DNA of 64,000 bases from a virus. Both the position numbers and the translations under genes were made by a program. Below, piece after piece: positions 38,737 through 47,310 of the stretch. Where the stretch lies: the IMG/VR virus record IMGVR_UViG_3300027734_000045, positions 57,062 through 121,061 of that record; one strand, written 5' to 3'. The first letter of the stretch is position 1, and each line of letters starts with the position of its first letter. The notes below the pieces were generated by a model that was not told where the DNA came from, did not search any database, and saw only the letters and a program-made list of their open reading frames with translations.

Positions 38737-38772
38737 CCTGTTATAATTGAACAAAGACGCAAAGGACAAAAG
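38719..38772 (+). promoter_or_regulatory. Promoter-leader before the kinase gene
   Basis: TGTTATAAT (38739-38747) is an extended -10 element with a perfect TATAAT; no good -35 is seen. It lies 31 bases before the ATG at 38773, and the leader ends with GACGCAAAGGAC, matching the leaders at 43683-43700 and 51430-51443. Confidence 0.6.
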
Positions 38773-39783
38773 ATGTTTATAGTAATCGAAGGCACAGACG
38801 CCTCAGGTAAGAGTTCACTTACTCAGGCTGTCGAAGAAGAAATCGCAAGCAGGCTCCAATCAAGGCTGCCTATCAACTCATTCCATAAGGGTAAACCTGA
38901 GGAAGAGACTCGTCGTTGGGTTTTGCGTGATTACGTTCTGTCAATAGAAGATAAGTCATTCGTAGACAAGGCGACACTCGCTGACCGCTGGCACTGGGGA
39001 GAAATAACCTACGCTCCGCTAAAACGTCCACACACTAACAAGGACGGATACGGCCTTCTTGGAGAGGCTGGGTGGCGCTGGGTGGAACTTTTTATGGCTT
39101 CCCGTGGTATCCAACAGTTCTGGCTTTACCAGCCTCTAAGTGTCATAGAGGGCCGTCTAAAGGCGCGTGGTGATGACTATGTCTTGCCTGATGAGCTACC
39201 TTTTATTCTAGAACAATACGGCAAGGCAGCCGAGCAAATCATTGGCCTAAAGAAACTTCAACCTGCTCCAGACAGCCTAGATGAGATTCCAAATCTCGCT
39301 AAGGAAATTGTTGACCTAGCGCTTGTCAAGGCTGAGTCCGTTAGAGCTCTAAGAGACTTTGGTCCGTACATCGGAGTTCCTAAGCCTAAGGTTCTGCTAG
39401 TCGGCGATAGGCACAATGCCACTAAGCGCTATGGGCACGAGACTAACCTTCCATTTATGCCTGTTGATGGGAACTCAGGCGAGTATCTTCTCACTGCTCT
39501 TCCGGCAGATGAGTGGAAGAACATCGGACTTATAAACATAAACGACCATCCGGAGATGTTCCGTTCTCTTTGGGAAGCGCTAGGCTGTCCGCCGATAGTA
39601 GCGCTTGGTCGCCTGGCCGAGCGAGGCCTAGTTAAACAAGGATTCATAGATTCTCAATACAACGTTGCTCCGCATCCGCAGCGGGTGCGCAGATTTGCAA
39701 ACTCTAGAAAACAAGAATACGGCGAGGCGATACTTAGATTAGCCGACACTACAGATAAGGAAGACAAATGGATACTGCGATAA
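38773..39783 (+). CDS. Deoxynucleoside monophosphate kinase fused to UDG-like domain
   Basis: This 336-residue protein has two parts. Residues 1 to about 180 are a thymidylate-kinase-type P-loop kinase: IEGTDASGKSSLTQ (Walker A), ATLADRWHWGE in the DR region and RLKARGDDYV in the lid. Residues about 205-330 resemble the uracil-DNA-glycosylase fold: VLLVGDRHN at the motif-1 position, LPFMPVDGNSGEYLL, IVALGRLAERGL, and VAPHPQRVRRF at the HP motif. The fusion is unusual. In this neighbourhood the kinase may phosphorylate a modified dNMP, as T4 gp1 does for hydroxymethyl-dCMP; the second domain could act on, or only recognise, a base. Both roles are inference. Its end overlaps the next gene by 16 bases. 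Confidence 0.75.
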   Translation: MFIVIEGTDASGKSSLTQAVEEEIASRLQSRLPINSFHKGKPEEETRRWVLRDYVLSIEDKSFVDKATLADRWHWGEITYAPLKRPHTNKDGYGLLGEAGWRWVELFMASRGIQQFWLYQPLSVIEGRLKARGDDYVLPDELPFILEQYGKAAEQIIGLKKLQPAPDSLDEIPNLAKEIVDLALVKAESVRALRDFGPYIGVPKPKVLLVGDRHNATKRYGHETNLPFMPVDGNSGEYLLTALPADEWKNIGLININDHPEMFRSLWEALGCPPIVALGRLAERGLVKQGFIDSQYNVAPHPQRVRRFANSRKQEYGEAILRLADTTDKEDKWILR

Positions 39784-40622
39784 TCAACATCAAAGACGGA
39801 GTCAATGGCTACGTTGACCTAGTGCAACATGTTTTAAAACACGGTAAGGAAGTGGCTCCACGTGGGCAGAAGACCAGAGAAATTGAAGACGCCATCATTA
39901 GAATCGATGATGTCTACAACACTTTGCCTTTAGGAATCAACCGTGGAACCGTTCCTGGAATCGGTGCTGTAGAGGCTTGTCAGCTACTTGGAGGAAGCAG
40001 CATCCCGGAGCTAGTGATAGCCGTTGGTCCACAGTTCAAAAACTTTGCCGAGGATAACGGAATCTTTCACGGTGCGTATGGACTTAGAACCAATGGGCAA
40101 TACGACGTTATTATCGAAAGACTCAAGGCAGACCCTGATACTCGCCAGGCCGTAGTCACAATCTGGAATCCAGAGTACGACCTGCAGCCAAGCAAGAGAG
40201 ACTATCCTTGCACGGTTTTACATCAATTTAGAATTCGTGACAATAAACTAAACATGAGCGTCTACATGCGTTCCAATGACGTTTGGCTTGGTGCCGCCTA
40301 CGACTTCTTCCAGTTTACCCGTGTTCAGTTGGCTATTGCTTCAGTGCTAGGAATCGAACCTGGAACTTATAACCACCACGTCGGCTCGCTTCACATCTAT
40401 GAGCAGCACTACGAGGCTGCAGACAGTCTCAAGTATAGTGATAAGATTATTGATGTGCCGTTTATAACTGGAGCAACATGGGCAGAGGTTAGCGACTCAG
40501 CAAATGACGCTTTGTTTGCCGCCATGGATGTTAAGCCACTAGATAGCATAAGCCAAGACGCACGCTGGTACGCCGAGGCAATGAAAAACGCAATCAAGCG
40601 CAACGCTGAGAAGAGTGAGTAA
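39768..40622 (+). CDS. dCMP hydroxymethylase-like (thymidylate synthase fold)
   Basis: This 284-residue enzyme has the ThyA fold: Glu69 in GAVEACQL, TRQAVVTIWNPEYDL, the nucleophile Cys148 in RDYPCTVLHQF, RSNDVWLGAAYDFFQFT and SLHIYEQHYE with the His and Tyr that bind the nucleotide sugar. The Asn of thymidylate synthase that selects dUMP (PFNI in E. coli) is replaced by Asp179 (AYDF). In the T4 enzyme the equivalent Asp marks dCMP specificity, and hydroxymethylation replaces methylation. I therefore call it a dCMP hydroxymethylase, giving 5-hydroxymethyl-dCMP from methylene-tetrahydrofolate. It overlaps the kinase gene and precedes dCMP deaminase, with glycosyltransferases downstream. A plain thymidylate synthase with altered specificity cannot be excluded. 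Confidence 0.78.
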   Translation: MDTAIINIKDGVNGYVDLVQHVLKHGKEVAPRGQKTREIEDAIIRIDDVYNTLPLGINRGTVPGIGAVEACQLLGGSSIPELVIAVGPQFKNFAEDNGIFHGAYGLRTNGQYDVIIERLKADPDTRQAVVTIWNPEYDLQPSKRDYPCTVLHQFRIRDNKLNMSVYMRSNDVWLGAAYDFFQFTRVQLAIASVLGIEPGTYNHHVGSLHIYEQHYEAADSLKYSDKIIDVPFITGATWAEVSDSANDALFAAMDVKPLDSISQDARWYAEAMKNAIKRNAEKSE

Positions 40623-40862
40623 ATGCCAGAAGACGGCGAGCAGTACATAGACCTAGGCATTAGCCACCTACGTATTGTCGCCGTTCAACTTCACGTGGTC
40701 TACAAAGAACTACGCGAGGCCGGATTCGATAAAAGTGAAAGCTTATATCTAATCTCGCAGCTGCTTGTTGTGTCTACTCCTGAAGTAGACAGTGGACCTT
40801 ATAGATACGACAACTACAACGACAATGAGAGAGACGATGACGATGATGGTGCAGGAGCCTAG
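40623..40862 (+). CDS. Small acidic-tailed protein
   Basis: This 79-residue protein starts at ATG directly after the hydroxymethylase stop. Residues 5-60 are helical (HLRIVAVQLHVVYKELREAGF, split by motif limits) with a conserved-looking ESLYLISQLL; the end is a run of Asp residues. Its 3' end overlaps the start region of the dCMP deaminase gene in another frame. The family is not recognised. Confidence 0.6.
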   Translation: MPEDGEQYIDLGISHLRIVAVQLHVVYKELREAGFDKSESLYLISQLLVVSTPEVDSGPYRYDNYNDNERDDDDDGAGA

Positions 40863-41319
40863 GCCGTCCTGGGACGAAGTTTGGATGGACGTTGCTAGAA
40901 CTATTAGCAAACGTTCAAGATGCTCTAGAGCGCACGTAGGCGCAGTAGTAGTTTCGGCTGAACAGCGAATAAGCGCGACTGGCTACAACGGCCCGGCTGC
41001 GAATCTAAAAGTACAAGGCGACTGCATAAATTGGTGCGACAGAGCTAAGGGTCTTACTCCACTTGACAATACCTATGATTCTTGTCCGTCTATTCATGCT
41101 GAGGCCAACGCTCTTTTATACGTAGACCGCTCGAGAATTGAAGGCGGAACTATCTACGTTACTGGTGCTCCGTGTATGCAGTGCGCCAAACTTATCAGCA
41201 ACTCTGGACTGCGTAGAGTCGTCTCCATTGTTAGGCAGATAGATGTGCACAGAAAGCCAGAACGCGTGATAGACTATTTACGTAGCTGCGGAATAGAAGT
41301 ATCTACCATTGAGGAGTGA
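40837..41319 (+). CDS. Deoxycytidylate (dCMP) deaminase
   Basis: Zinc-dependent deaminase converting dCMP to dUMP. The catalytic motif is SIHAEANALLY (His and Glu) and GAPCMQCAKLI (two zinc Cys), with an N-terminal RSRCSRAHVGAVVV and CINWCDRAKG that carries extra Cys residues as in allosteric or structural-zinc dCMP deaminases. Several in-frame ATGs occur at 40792, 40825, 40837, 40843 and 40846; I chose 40837 because AGAGAG lies 7 bases upstream and the domain begins soon after. The product is about 160 residues. In T4-like pathways this enzyme balances dCMP, dUMP and dTMP pools. Confidence 0.85.
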   Translation: MTMMVQEPRPSWDEVWMDVARTISKRSRCSRAHVGAVVVSAEQRISATGYNGPAANLKVQGDCINWCDRAKGLTPLDNTYDSCPSIHAEANALLYVDRSRIEGGTIYVTGAPCMQCAKLISNSGLRRVVSIVRQIDVHRKPERVIDYLRSCGIEVSTIEE

Positions 41320-41322
41320 CAA

Positions 41323-43143
41323 ATGACACGTGGATTAGAAGAAGTAAAGTTAGACCTAGTTGATAGCGTTGAAAAGGCAGGACAGTTTCTAACCTGGCTT
41401 GGAGAACGCAGGCCACACAACGCTATAGCCATTGACACTGAAACAGGAGAGCTTCCTGGTCGCCCGCGCTCAGATGCGCTTTCTCCTTGGCACGGCAGAC
41501 TTCGTTTAGTGCAGGTTGGGGATGCGATGCACGGCTGGGCGATTCCTTGGGACGAATGGGCTGGAGTCTTCTACCAAGCAATGAACAAATACGATGGTCA
41601 AATCGTGTGTCACAACATCGCCTTTGAAGCTAAGTTCTTTGAGATTCAGTCTAAGTGGAGTATGCCTTGGCAAAAGGCGCACGACACTATGATTATGGCT
41701 CAAATTATCGACCCGCTTGGCTCTGGCGCTTTGAAGAGGCTGACATCACAATACGTTGACAGCAGGGCGGCTGCTTTGCAGTCTAACTTAGATAACGCTT
41801 TGATAGACAACGGTTGGACCTGGGGAACTGTACCTACAAACTTTGAACCGTATTGGGCCTATGGCGCACTGGACACTGTGCTCACGATGAGACTGTGGGA
41901 AAAGTTCTGGGAGAAATGCGGACCTGATGGACCTTATAGCAGATCGTACGAGCTTGAGATGGCTGCAAGAAAAATAGTCACTCGCATGGAACTCAACGGA
42001 GCGCGCATCGATTTAGATTATTCGCGTAAGAAATACGAAGAACTTAACAGCTATACTGAGCAAGTGAAGGCTTGGGCAAGAGACACGTACAATGGAGTTT
42101 CTATTACCAGCAACATTCAACTAGTTAGGTTGTTTGAAAGCATGGGAGCTGAGTTCACTGAGTTTACTGCGACTGGCCAGAAATCTGCTACTAAGGACCA
42201 ACTAAGACTTCTAGTGCGAGACGGCTCCCCAGAAGTACAGAATTTAGCTCAAACAGTTTTGGCTCAACGTAAGGCAGATAAACTAGCCAACACCTACTTC
42301 CTAAACTTTATAAATGACAACATTAACGGATTCGTTCACCCGTCTGTAAAGACTCTTGGTGCGCGTACTGGTCGCATGTCTATCACTAATCCTGCACTGC
42401 AGACTCTACCTAAGGGCGATGACACTGTTCGCCGTGCATTTATTCCTAAGGACGAAGACCACGTAATCGTGACCTCTGACCTTGACCAAGTCGAGTTTCG
42501 TATGTTTGCGTCGATGTCCAAGGACCCTAACCTAATCAGCCTGTTCAACCTTGCTGACGCAACTGGTTCGGACCCGTTTACTGAGATTGGCCGTGAGATT
42601 TATGCTGACCCGTCTATGCAACGTTCAGATAAGAGACGTAATCTAATCAAAGGCGTAATCTACGGTCGTCTTTATGGAGCCGGAGTTGAGAAGCAGGCAA
42701 TCACTGCTGGTGTTGCAAAAACACAGATGCAGGCTGTGTCAGACGCCTTTGACACTAGGTTCCCAGGCATGTCCGTCTTTCAAAAGCAAATCGATGACCT
42801 TGGCATGCGCAGACTGCGAGCTGAAGGTCAAGGATACGTTCACACTTGGACTGGAAAACGTCTTCCTTGTGATGACGACCGCACCTATACCTTAGTGAAC
42901 TATCTGATTCAAGGTGGAGCTGCTGAGGTATTTAAGAACAACTTAGTAAAGTTAGACCAAGCAGATTTGACAGATTTGCTTATCGTGCCGGTGCACGATG
43001 AAATCGTACTAAACGCACCAAGAAAAGATGTCAAAGAGATTATGCAGACTGTAAAGGAGTGTATGACTACGACAGAGGGATGGGCAGTTCCGCTCACCTC
43101 GGGAATCGATGGACCACTTGAAACGTGGGGAGATAAATACTAA
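41323..43143 (+). CDS. Family A DNA polymerase (with 3'-5' exonuclease)
   Basis: This 606-residue polymerase starts at ATG behind GAGGAG, 3 bases after the deaminase stop. The exonuclease domain has AIDTETGEL (Exo I), VCHNIAFEAKFF (Exo II) and YGALDTVLT (Exo III). The polymerase domain has LGARTGRMSITNPALQTLP, motif A TSDLDQVEFRMF, motif B RRNLIKGVIYGRLYG and motif C VPVHDEIV. Tyr447 occupies the O-helix position that is Phe in E. coli Pol I, as in T7 polymerase. There is no 5'-3' exonuclease domain. It is the likely phage replicase, acting with the primase-helicase at 55321. Confidence 0.95.
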   Translation: MTRGLEEVKLDLVDSVEKAGQFLTWLGERRPHNAIAIDTETGELPGRPRSDALSPWHGRLRLVQVGDAMHGWAIPWDEWAGVFYQAMNKYDGQIVCHNIAFEAKFFEIQSKWSMPWQKAHDTMIMAQIIDPLGSGALKRLTSQYVDSRAAALQSNLDNALIDNGWTWGTVPTNFEPYWAYGALDTVLTMRLWEKFWEKCGPDGPYSRSYELEMAARKIVTRMELNGARIDLDYSRKKYEELNSYTEQVKAWARDTYNGVSITSNIQLVRLFESMGAEFTEFTATGQKSATKDQLRLLVRDGSPEVQNLAQTVLAQRKADKLANTYFLNFINDNINGFVHPSVKTLGARTGRMSITNPALQTLPKGDDTVRRAFIPKDEDHVIVTSDLDQVEFRMFASMSKDPNLISLFNLADATGSDPFTEIGREIYADPSMQRSDKRRNLIKGVIYGRLYGAGVEKQAITAGVAKTQMQAVSDAFDTRFPGMSVFQKQIDDLGMRRLRAEGQGYVHTWTGKRLPCDDDRTYTLVNYLIQGGAAEVFKNNLVKLDQADLTDLLIVPVHDEIVLNAPRKDVKEIMQTVKECMTTTEGWAVPLTSGIDGPLETWGDKY

Positions 43144-43610
43144 TGACAAAAATGATTTTAGCAGTAGACCCTGGCAAGGCGACAGGAATGGCGCTATTTA
43201 CCTTTGAGGTTGGCAGTGAGCCAGAACTAGTCTGGTCTATAGAGGTTCAACAGCACGAGTACGCTGAGCCTATTCGAAACACGCTGCTTCTTGCAGACTA
43301 CTCGGGTGTCTCTCTTGAGATAGTCTGCGAAAGATTTACGATAAACGCGCAGACAGTAAAGAACACTCAGGCGCCATACTCACTTGAGCAGATTGGAATT
43401 CTAAAGCAATGCATGATGGACAAGTTGATTGACCCGGACTCAATTGTGTTCCAGTCTCCAGCTGACGCTAAGAGAATGTTTACCAACGAGGCACTCAAGA
43501 AACTTGAGTATTGGCACAAGGGTGGAGAGGGTCACGCTCTAGATGCGATTAGACACGGGCTTCTTCGGCTAGTAAAAACTGGTTGGAAGCCTCTTAGACT
43601 GCTCCAATAA
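43143..43610 (+). CDS. RuvC-like Holliday junction resolvase
   Basis: This 155-residue protein starts at the TAATG overlap with the polymerase stop. It has the RNase H-fold acidic pattern of RuvC: AVDPGKATGMAL (first Asp), EIVCERF (Glu) and GEGHALDAIRHGL (last acidic pair). Length fits the single-domain phage resolvases. It would cut branched recombination or replication intermediates before packaging. Confidence 0.82.
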   Translation: MTKMILAVDPGKATGMALFTFEVGSEPELVWSIEVQQHEYAEPIRNTLLLADYSGVSLEIVCERFTINAQTVKNTQAPYSLEQIGILKQCMMDKLIDPDSIVFQSPADAKRMFTNEALKKLEYWHKGGEGHALDAIRHGLLRLVKTGWKPLRLLQ

Positions 43611-43627
43611 AAACAAGAAATAATACC

Positions 43628-43700
43628 ACATACTAATAGAAAACACAGACAAACTGTAAAAATCGTGTTAGTATGTTTTTAGTGACGAAAGGAATACACA
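43628..43700 (+). promoter_or_regulatory. Promoter-leader with inverted repeat before the helicase gene
   Basis: TGTTAGTAT (43666-43674) is an extended -10 element with CAGACA at 43646-43651 as a possible -35 (17-base spacing). It lies 32 bases before the GTG at 43701; the leader contains GACGAAAGGA. Overlapping it, ACATACTAA (43628-43636) pairs exactly with TTAGTATGT (43668-43676) followed by TTTT, so the site may also be an AT-rich terminator or an operator. Confidence 0.6.
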
Positions 43701-45509
43701 GTGCCAGTATACGCTGAAATTGACCCAAATGGTAAGCACGTAGTGCTAACCGCTGACTGGAGATTCAAGGAGCTCTGCAAGAGCGTTCCAGGCGCAAGCT
43801 ACAATGGCAAGGAACAAGTATGGAGAGTTCCTGTTTCTTGGGGAACATGCTTGGCCTTGCGTTCAACATTTAGAGATGAACTAATAATCGGCGAAAATCT
43901 TTCCACCTGGGCAAACAACGAATTAGCTACACGAATCAATCCTGCCAATGAGCTAAGAGACCTAGAGGTGCTGCCTGAAGGAGAAGGCGACCAAGACCTT
44001 TTCCCGCATCAACGTGCAGGAGTTAAGTTTTTGGCCACAGCTCGCAGAGCTCTTCTTGCGGATGAGCCAGGTCTAGGAAAAACCGCTCAGGCTATCCGAG
44101 CTATCAAGGAGCTACAGGATAGAGGTGAACAGGTGTTTCCTGCGCTTGTCGTTTGCCCGAACACGCTAAAGAAAAACTGGAAGCGCGAGTTTGAGAGATG
44201 GTGGCCTGGAGTCAACGTAGAAGTAATCAAGGGTTCGGCAACACAAAGGCGAAATCAGTTTGAAGCAGAGAACGTTGATGTCTATGTTATCAACTGGGAG
44301 TCTCTGCGCACTCATTCTCGCTTATCGGGATACGGTTCAATTGCACTTGCTCGTTGCATCGAGTGCGGAGGCCACGATGAAAAGGTCACGGCCAATCGTT
44401 GTGAGGTTCACCTACGAGAATTAAACAAAATCGACTTCAAGGCTGTGGTGGCCGATGAGATTCACAGGTCAAAGGAGCCTAAGTCTAAACAGACTAGAGC
44501 TCTGTGGGCCGCAACGGGAAACGCAGACATTAGATTTGCACTTACTGGAACACCTATAGCTAATAACGTGCTAGACCTATGGGCGATTCTTCACTGGATA
44601 GCTCCAGAGGAGTGGCCAAGTAAGAGTCGCTGGATTGACCGCATGATTGACATAATGCTAAACGCGTTTGGTGGAATGATGGTTCTTGGTGTAAAGCCTC
44701 TAATGGAGCCAGAGTTCCATGCGTCTATAAATCCTAGAATGCGTCGAATGCTAAAGGCTCGCGTGCTTCCATGGCTGCCTGAAATGATGTTCGAGAGACG
44801 TGATGTCGAGATGTCTACTAAGCAGAAGAAAGCTTACGAGCAGATGCGCGACAACATGATTGCAGAACTTGAAAACGGAGAGGCTATCACGGCTCCTAGC
44901 GCGCTGACTCAAACTACGCGTCTATTACAGTTCGCTAGTTCATACGCAGAGAACACATTTGACGAGGTCTCAGGTGAAACTAGAACTGTGTTGACAGCTC
45001 CGTCTGCCAAGGTTGATGCTCTAATGGAAGACATTAGCAATGGAGACTTTGGAGATGACTCTGTCGCAGTGTGCGCGGTGTCTAGACAGCTAATTGAAAT
45101 TCTTAGCGCTGAGCTAACAAGCGCTGGAATAGCCCATGGACTAATTACAGGTGCTCAAAATGAAGATGAACGTCAGAAGTCAATTGACGACTTCCAGTCC
45201 GGTAAAACTAAATGGATTCTGTTTACAGCTCAGGCTGGAGGTGTCGGTGTGACCTTGACTGCAGCTCGCAGACTAGTTATGCTCCAGAGACCTTGGTCTC
45301 TAGTCGACCACAAGCAGGCTCTAGATCGAATCCATAGAATTGGTTCCGAAATACACGATTCAGTAGTTATAATGGACTATATAACTGAAAACACGATTGA
45401 GGAACGAGTACTTCAAGTCTTAGAAACTAAGGCTGATAACTTCGAGCAAATCGTGAAGGATAAAGACAAATTACTAGCGATGCTCAAGGACGACAAGGAA
45501 AGCAAATAA
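43701..45509 (+). CDS. SNF2-family DNA helicase/translocase
   Basis: This 602-residue protein starts at GTG behind GAAAGGA. Motif I ADEPGLGKTAQA is near residue 120, motif II VADEIHRSKEP is a DEIH box, motif III FALTGTPIAN, and the C-terminal lobe has LFTAQAGGVGVTLTAA and MLQRPWSLVDHKQALDRIHRIG. The N-terminal 100 residues (KHVVLTADWRFKELCKSVPG, KEQVWRVPVSW) are like the HARP-type region of annealing helicases such as SMARCAL1. Probable role: fork remodelling or strand annealing during phage recombination. It is coupled to the next gene by TAATG. Confidence 0.9.
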   Translation: MPVYAEIDPNGKHVVLTADWRFKELCKSVPGASYNGKEQVWRVPVSWGTCLALRSTFRDELIIGENLSTWANNELATRINPANELRDLEVLPEGEGDQDLFPHQRAGVKFLATARRALLADEPGLGKTAQAIRAIKELQDRGEQVFPALVVCPNTLKKNWKREFERWWPGVNVEVIKGSATQRRNQFEAENVDVYVINWESLRTHSRLSGYGSIALARCIECGGHDEKVTANRCEVHLRELNKIDFKAVVADEIHRSKEPKSKQTRALWAATGNADIRFALTGTPIANNVLDLWAILHWIAPEEWPSKSRWIDRMIDIMLNAFGGMMVLGVKPLMEPEFHASINPRMRRMLKARVLPWLPEMMFERRDVEMSTKQKKAYEQMRDNMIAELENGEAITAPSALTQTTRLLQFASSYAENTFDEVSGETRTVLTAPSAKVDALMEDISNGDFGDDSVAVCAVSRQLIEILSAELTSAGIAHGLITGAQNEDERQKSIDDFQSGKTKWILFTAQAGGVGVTLTAARRLVMLQRPWSLVDHKQALDRIHRIGSEIHDSVVIMDYITENTIEERVLQVLETKADNFEQIVKDKDKLLAMLKDDKESK

Positions 45510-46444
45510 TGACAACAGTAGAACCAATCAAAATCTCTAACTCTGAGATTCAAACATTCAAGGATTGCCGTCGCAAGTGGTGGTTAGCTTATTACCGTAG
45601 ACTGCAACCAAAAAACAAAAACAAGACGGGCGCACTTGCACTTGGTTCTCGTATTCACGAAGCACTTGACATGTACTATTCAACTGGTCAGGATTTGCTC
45701 GAGGCTCACGCAGAACTTCTAAACAAAGACCGTGAACTGTATAAAGCGGAATGGCGCGACCTAAGTGAGCTTGAGTCTGAAGGCGAACTTGGCCGCATCA
45801 TGCTTGAAGGCTACCTGCAGTGGGTAGACGAAGAAGGCATCGACGCTGAGCTAGAAATGATTTCCACTGAGGAGATTATCTCAATGCCTTTGATGGAAGG
45901 CCGCGTAGAGCTACAAGGTAAACTAGACATGCGTGTTCGTCGCAAGGGCGACGGAGTGCGTATGTTTAGAGACTTTAAAACCGTTGGCGGTTCTTTCTCT
46001 GACTTTGCAAACCAGGCTCAAATGAACGAACAGATTCTTACCTACATGCTTCTTGAGTCAGCTCAGAACAAAGAAGGTGAACGTTCCGAAGGTGGAATCT
46101 TTACCATGCTAAAAAAGGTAAAGAGAACCGCGAACGCAAAGCCTCCGTTCTTTGAACAGATTGAAGTTCGCCACAACGTGTTTACTATGCGTTCGTTTTG
46201 GCAGAGACTGCACGGCACGCTTACCGACATGCTTCGAGTGCGCGATGCTTTAGATGAAGGTGCAAACCCGCAGTTTGTAGCTTACCCGACTCCATCTAGA
46301 GACTGCAAGTGGAAGTGCCAGTTCTATTCAGTGTGTCCGCTAATCGACGACGGCTCTGCGGCAGAGCAGGCAATCAGCGAGCTATTTGAAGAATCTAATC
46401 CGTACGCATACTATGGTCAGGAAGACCCAAAGGGTGATGCGTAA
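45509..46444 (+). CDS. PD-(D/E)XK nuclease, RecB/Cas4-like, with Fe-S cysteines
   Basis: This 311-residue protein has the RecB-type pattern: ISNSEIQTFKDCRRKWWLAYY at the N-terminus, LGSRIHEALDMYY, then the active-site strands LQGKLDMRV and MFRDFKTVGG (Asp, then Asp/Lys). Cys20 and three Cys near the end (DCKWKCQFYSVCPL) form the four-cysteine set that holds a 4Fe-4S cluster in Cas4/AddB-like nucleases. It sits between the SNF2 helicase and the RecA-like ATPase, so it is probably an end-processing exonuclease of the recombination module. No cas genes are nearby. Confidence 0.85.
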   Translation: MTTVEPIKISNSEIQTFKDCRRKWWLAYYRRLQPKNKNKTGALALGSRIHEALDMYYSTGQDLLEAHAELLNKDRELYKAEWRDLSELESEGELGRIMLEGYLQWVDEEGIDAELEMISTEEIISMPLMEGRVELQGKLDMRVRRKGDGVRMFRDFKTVGGSFSDFANQAQMNEQILTYMLLESAQNKEGERSEGGIFTMLKKVKRTANAKPPFFEQIEVRHNVFTMRSFWQRLHGTLTDMLRVRDALDEGANPQFVAYPTPSRDCKWKCQFYSVCPLIDDGSAAEQAISELFEESNPYAYYGQEDPKGDA

Positions 46445-46508
46445 TGAAGACTTTATTGCAATTCCGCAATGAGAAAACAACAACAACAAATGAAGGAAGG
46501 ATGAGAGT

Positions 46509-47264
46509 ATGTCAGACGTTCAACGTTCACTAACCATAATGGTTTATGGCGAGTCTAAGGTTGGTAAGTCAACCTTTGCTGTTACAGCACCATACCCACG
46601 TCTCATGCTTGACGTAGAAGGCGGACACCGTTTCTTGCCTATCAACGTAAAGTACTGGGACCCACTGCGCGAGGAGCCACCAGTTGCCGACGGCACTTGG
46701 GACACCTGCGTAGTACCAGTTCGTGATTACGATACTGTCCTAAAGGCTTATCAATGGCTACAGCTTGGTAAGCACCAGTTCAAATCACTTATCATCGACT
46801 CAGTATCTGAGTTGCAGGTTAAGTGTATGGACAACATCGCTGGAGTAAATCAGATGCAGATGCAGCAGTGGGGCGAACTACTTCGTCACATGGGTTCTCT
46901 GCTTCGCGATTTGCGTGACCTAACGATGCACCCTACCGCTCCGCTAGAAGCAGTAGTTCTAACCGCGATGGCAAGACCTAGCCAGGATGGACGCACGCGT
47001 CCTTACCTGCAAGGACAACTTGCAATCCAGGCTCCGTATTTTTACGATGTCCTTGGAGCAATCAACGTTGAAACCATCCAAAATCCTGACCCAACTCAAC
47101 CTCCATACCGCGCTCGTCGCATGTATGTTGAAAGAACTGACAAATACGAAGCCGGCGAACGCGTCCAGGGCCGTCTTGGTCAAATCGTTGAGCAGCAGGA
47201 CCTCGGAATCGAGCGTATGCTCGACATGATTTTCGGTCCAAAGACCGAGAGCAAGTCGGTCTAA
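46509..47264 (+). CDS. Sak4-type RecA-like recombination ATPase
   Basis: This 251-residue protein starts at ATG after AAGGAAGG. It has an N-terminal Walker A (YGESKVGKSTFA, residues 13-24), Walker B-like strand SLIIDSVSEL near 98-107, and VVLTAMARPS with a polar sensor. These features and the size fit the single-domain Sak4 family, which anneals or exchanges strands with a phage SSB. The ssDNA-binding gene follows directly, the usual partner. Confidence 0.82.
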   Translation: MSDVQRSLTIMVYGESKVGKSTFAVTAPYPRLMLDVEGGHRFLPINVKYWDPLREEPPVADGTWDTCVVPVRDYDTVLKAYQWLQLGKHQFKSLIIDSVSELQVKCMDNIAGVNQMQMQQWGELLRHMGSLLRDLRDLTMHPTAPLEAVVLTAMARPSQDGRTRPYLQGQLAIQAPYFYDVLGAINVETIQNPDPTQPPYRARRMYVERTDKYEAGERVQGRLGQIVEQQDLGIERMLDMIFGPKTESKSV

Positions 47265-47310
47265 CCAATCCCGGTTAGTCGATAACTACAGAAAGATAAG
47301 GAATCTCATT

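Noticed and set aside
45509-46444. Cas4 as part of an adaptation system
   Set aside because: No cas1/cas2 or array in the window; context is helicase, RecA-like ATPase and SSB.
46444-46533. 29-residue mini-frame starting at a TAATG overlap after the nuclease gene
   Set aside because: It runs into the Sak4 start in another frame, has a low-complexity Thr run and no family-like feature; a leader peptide cannot be excluded but is not supported.
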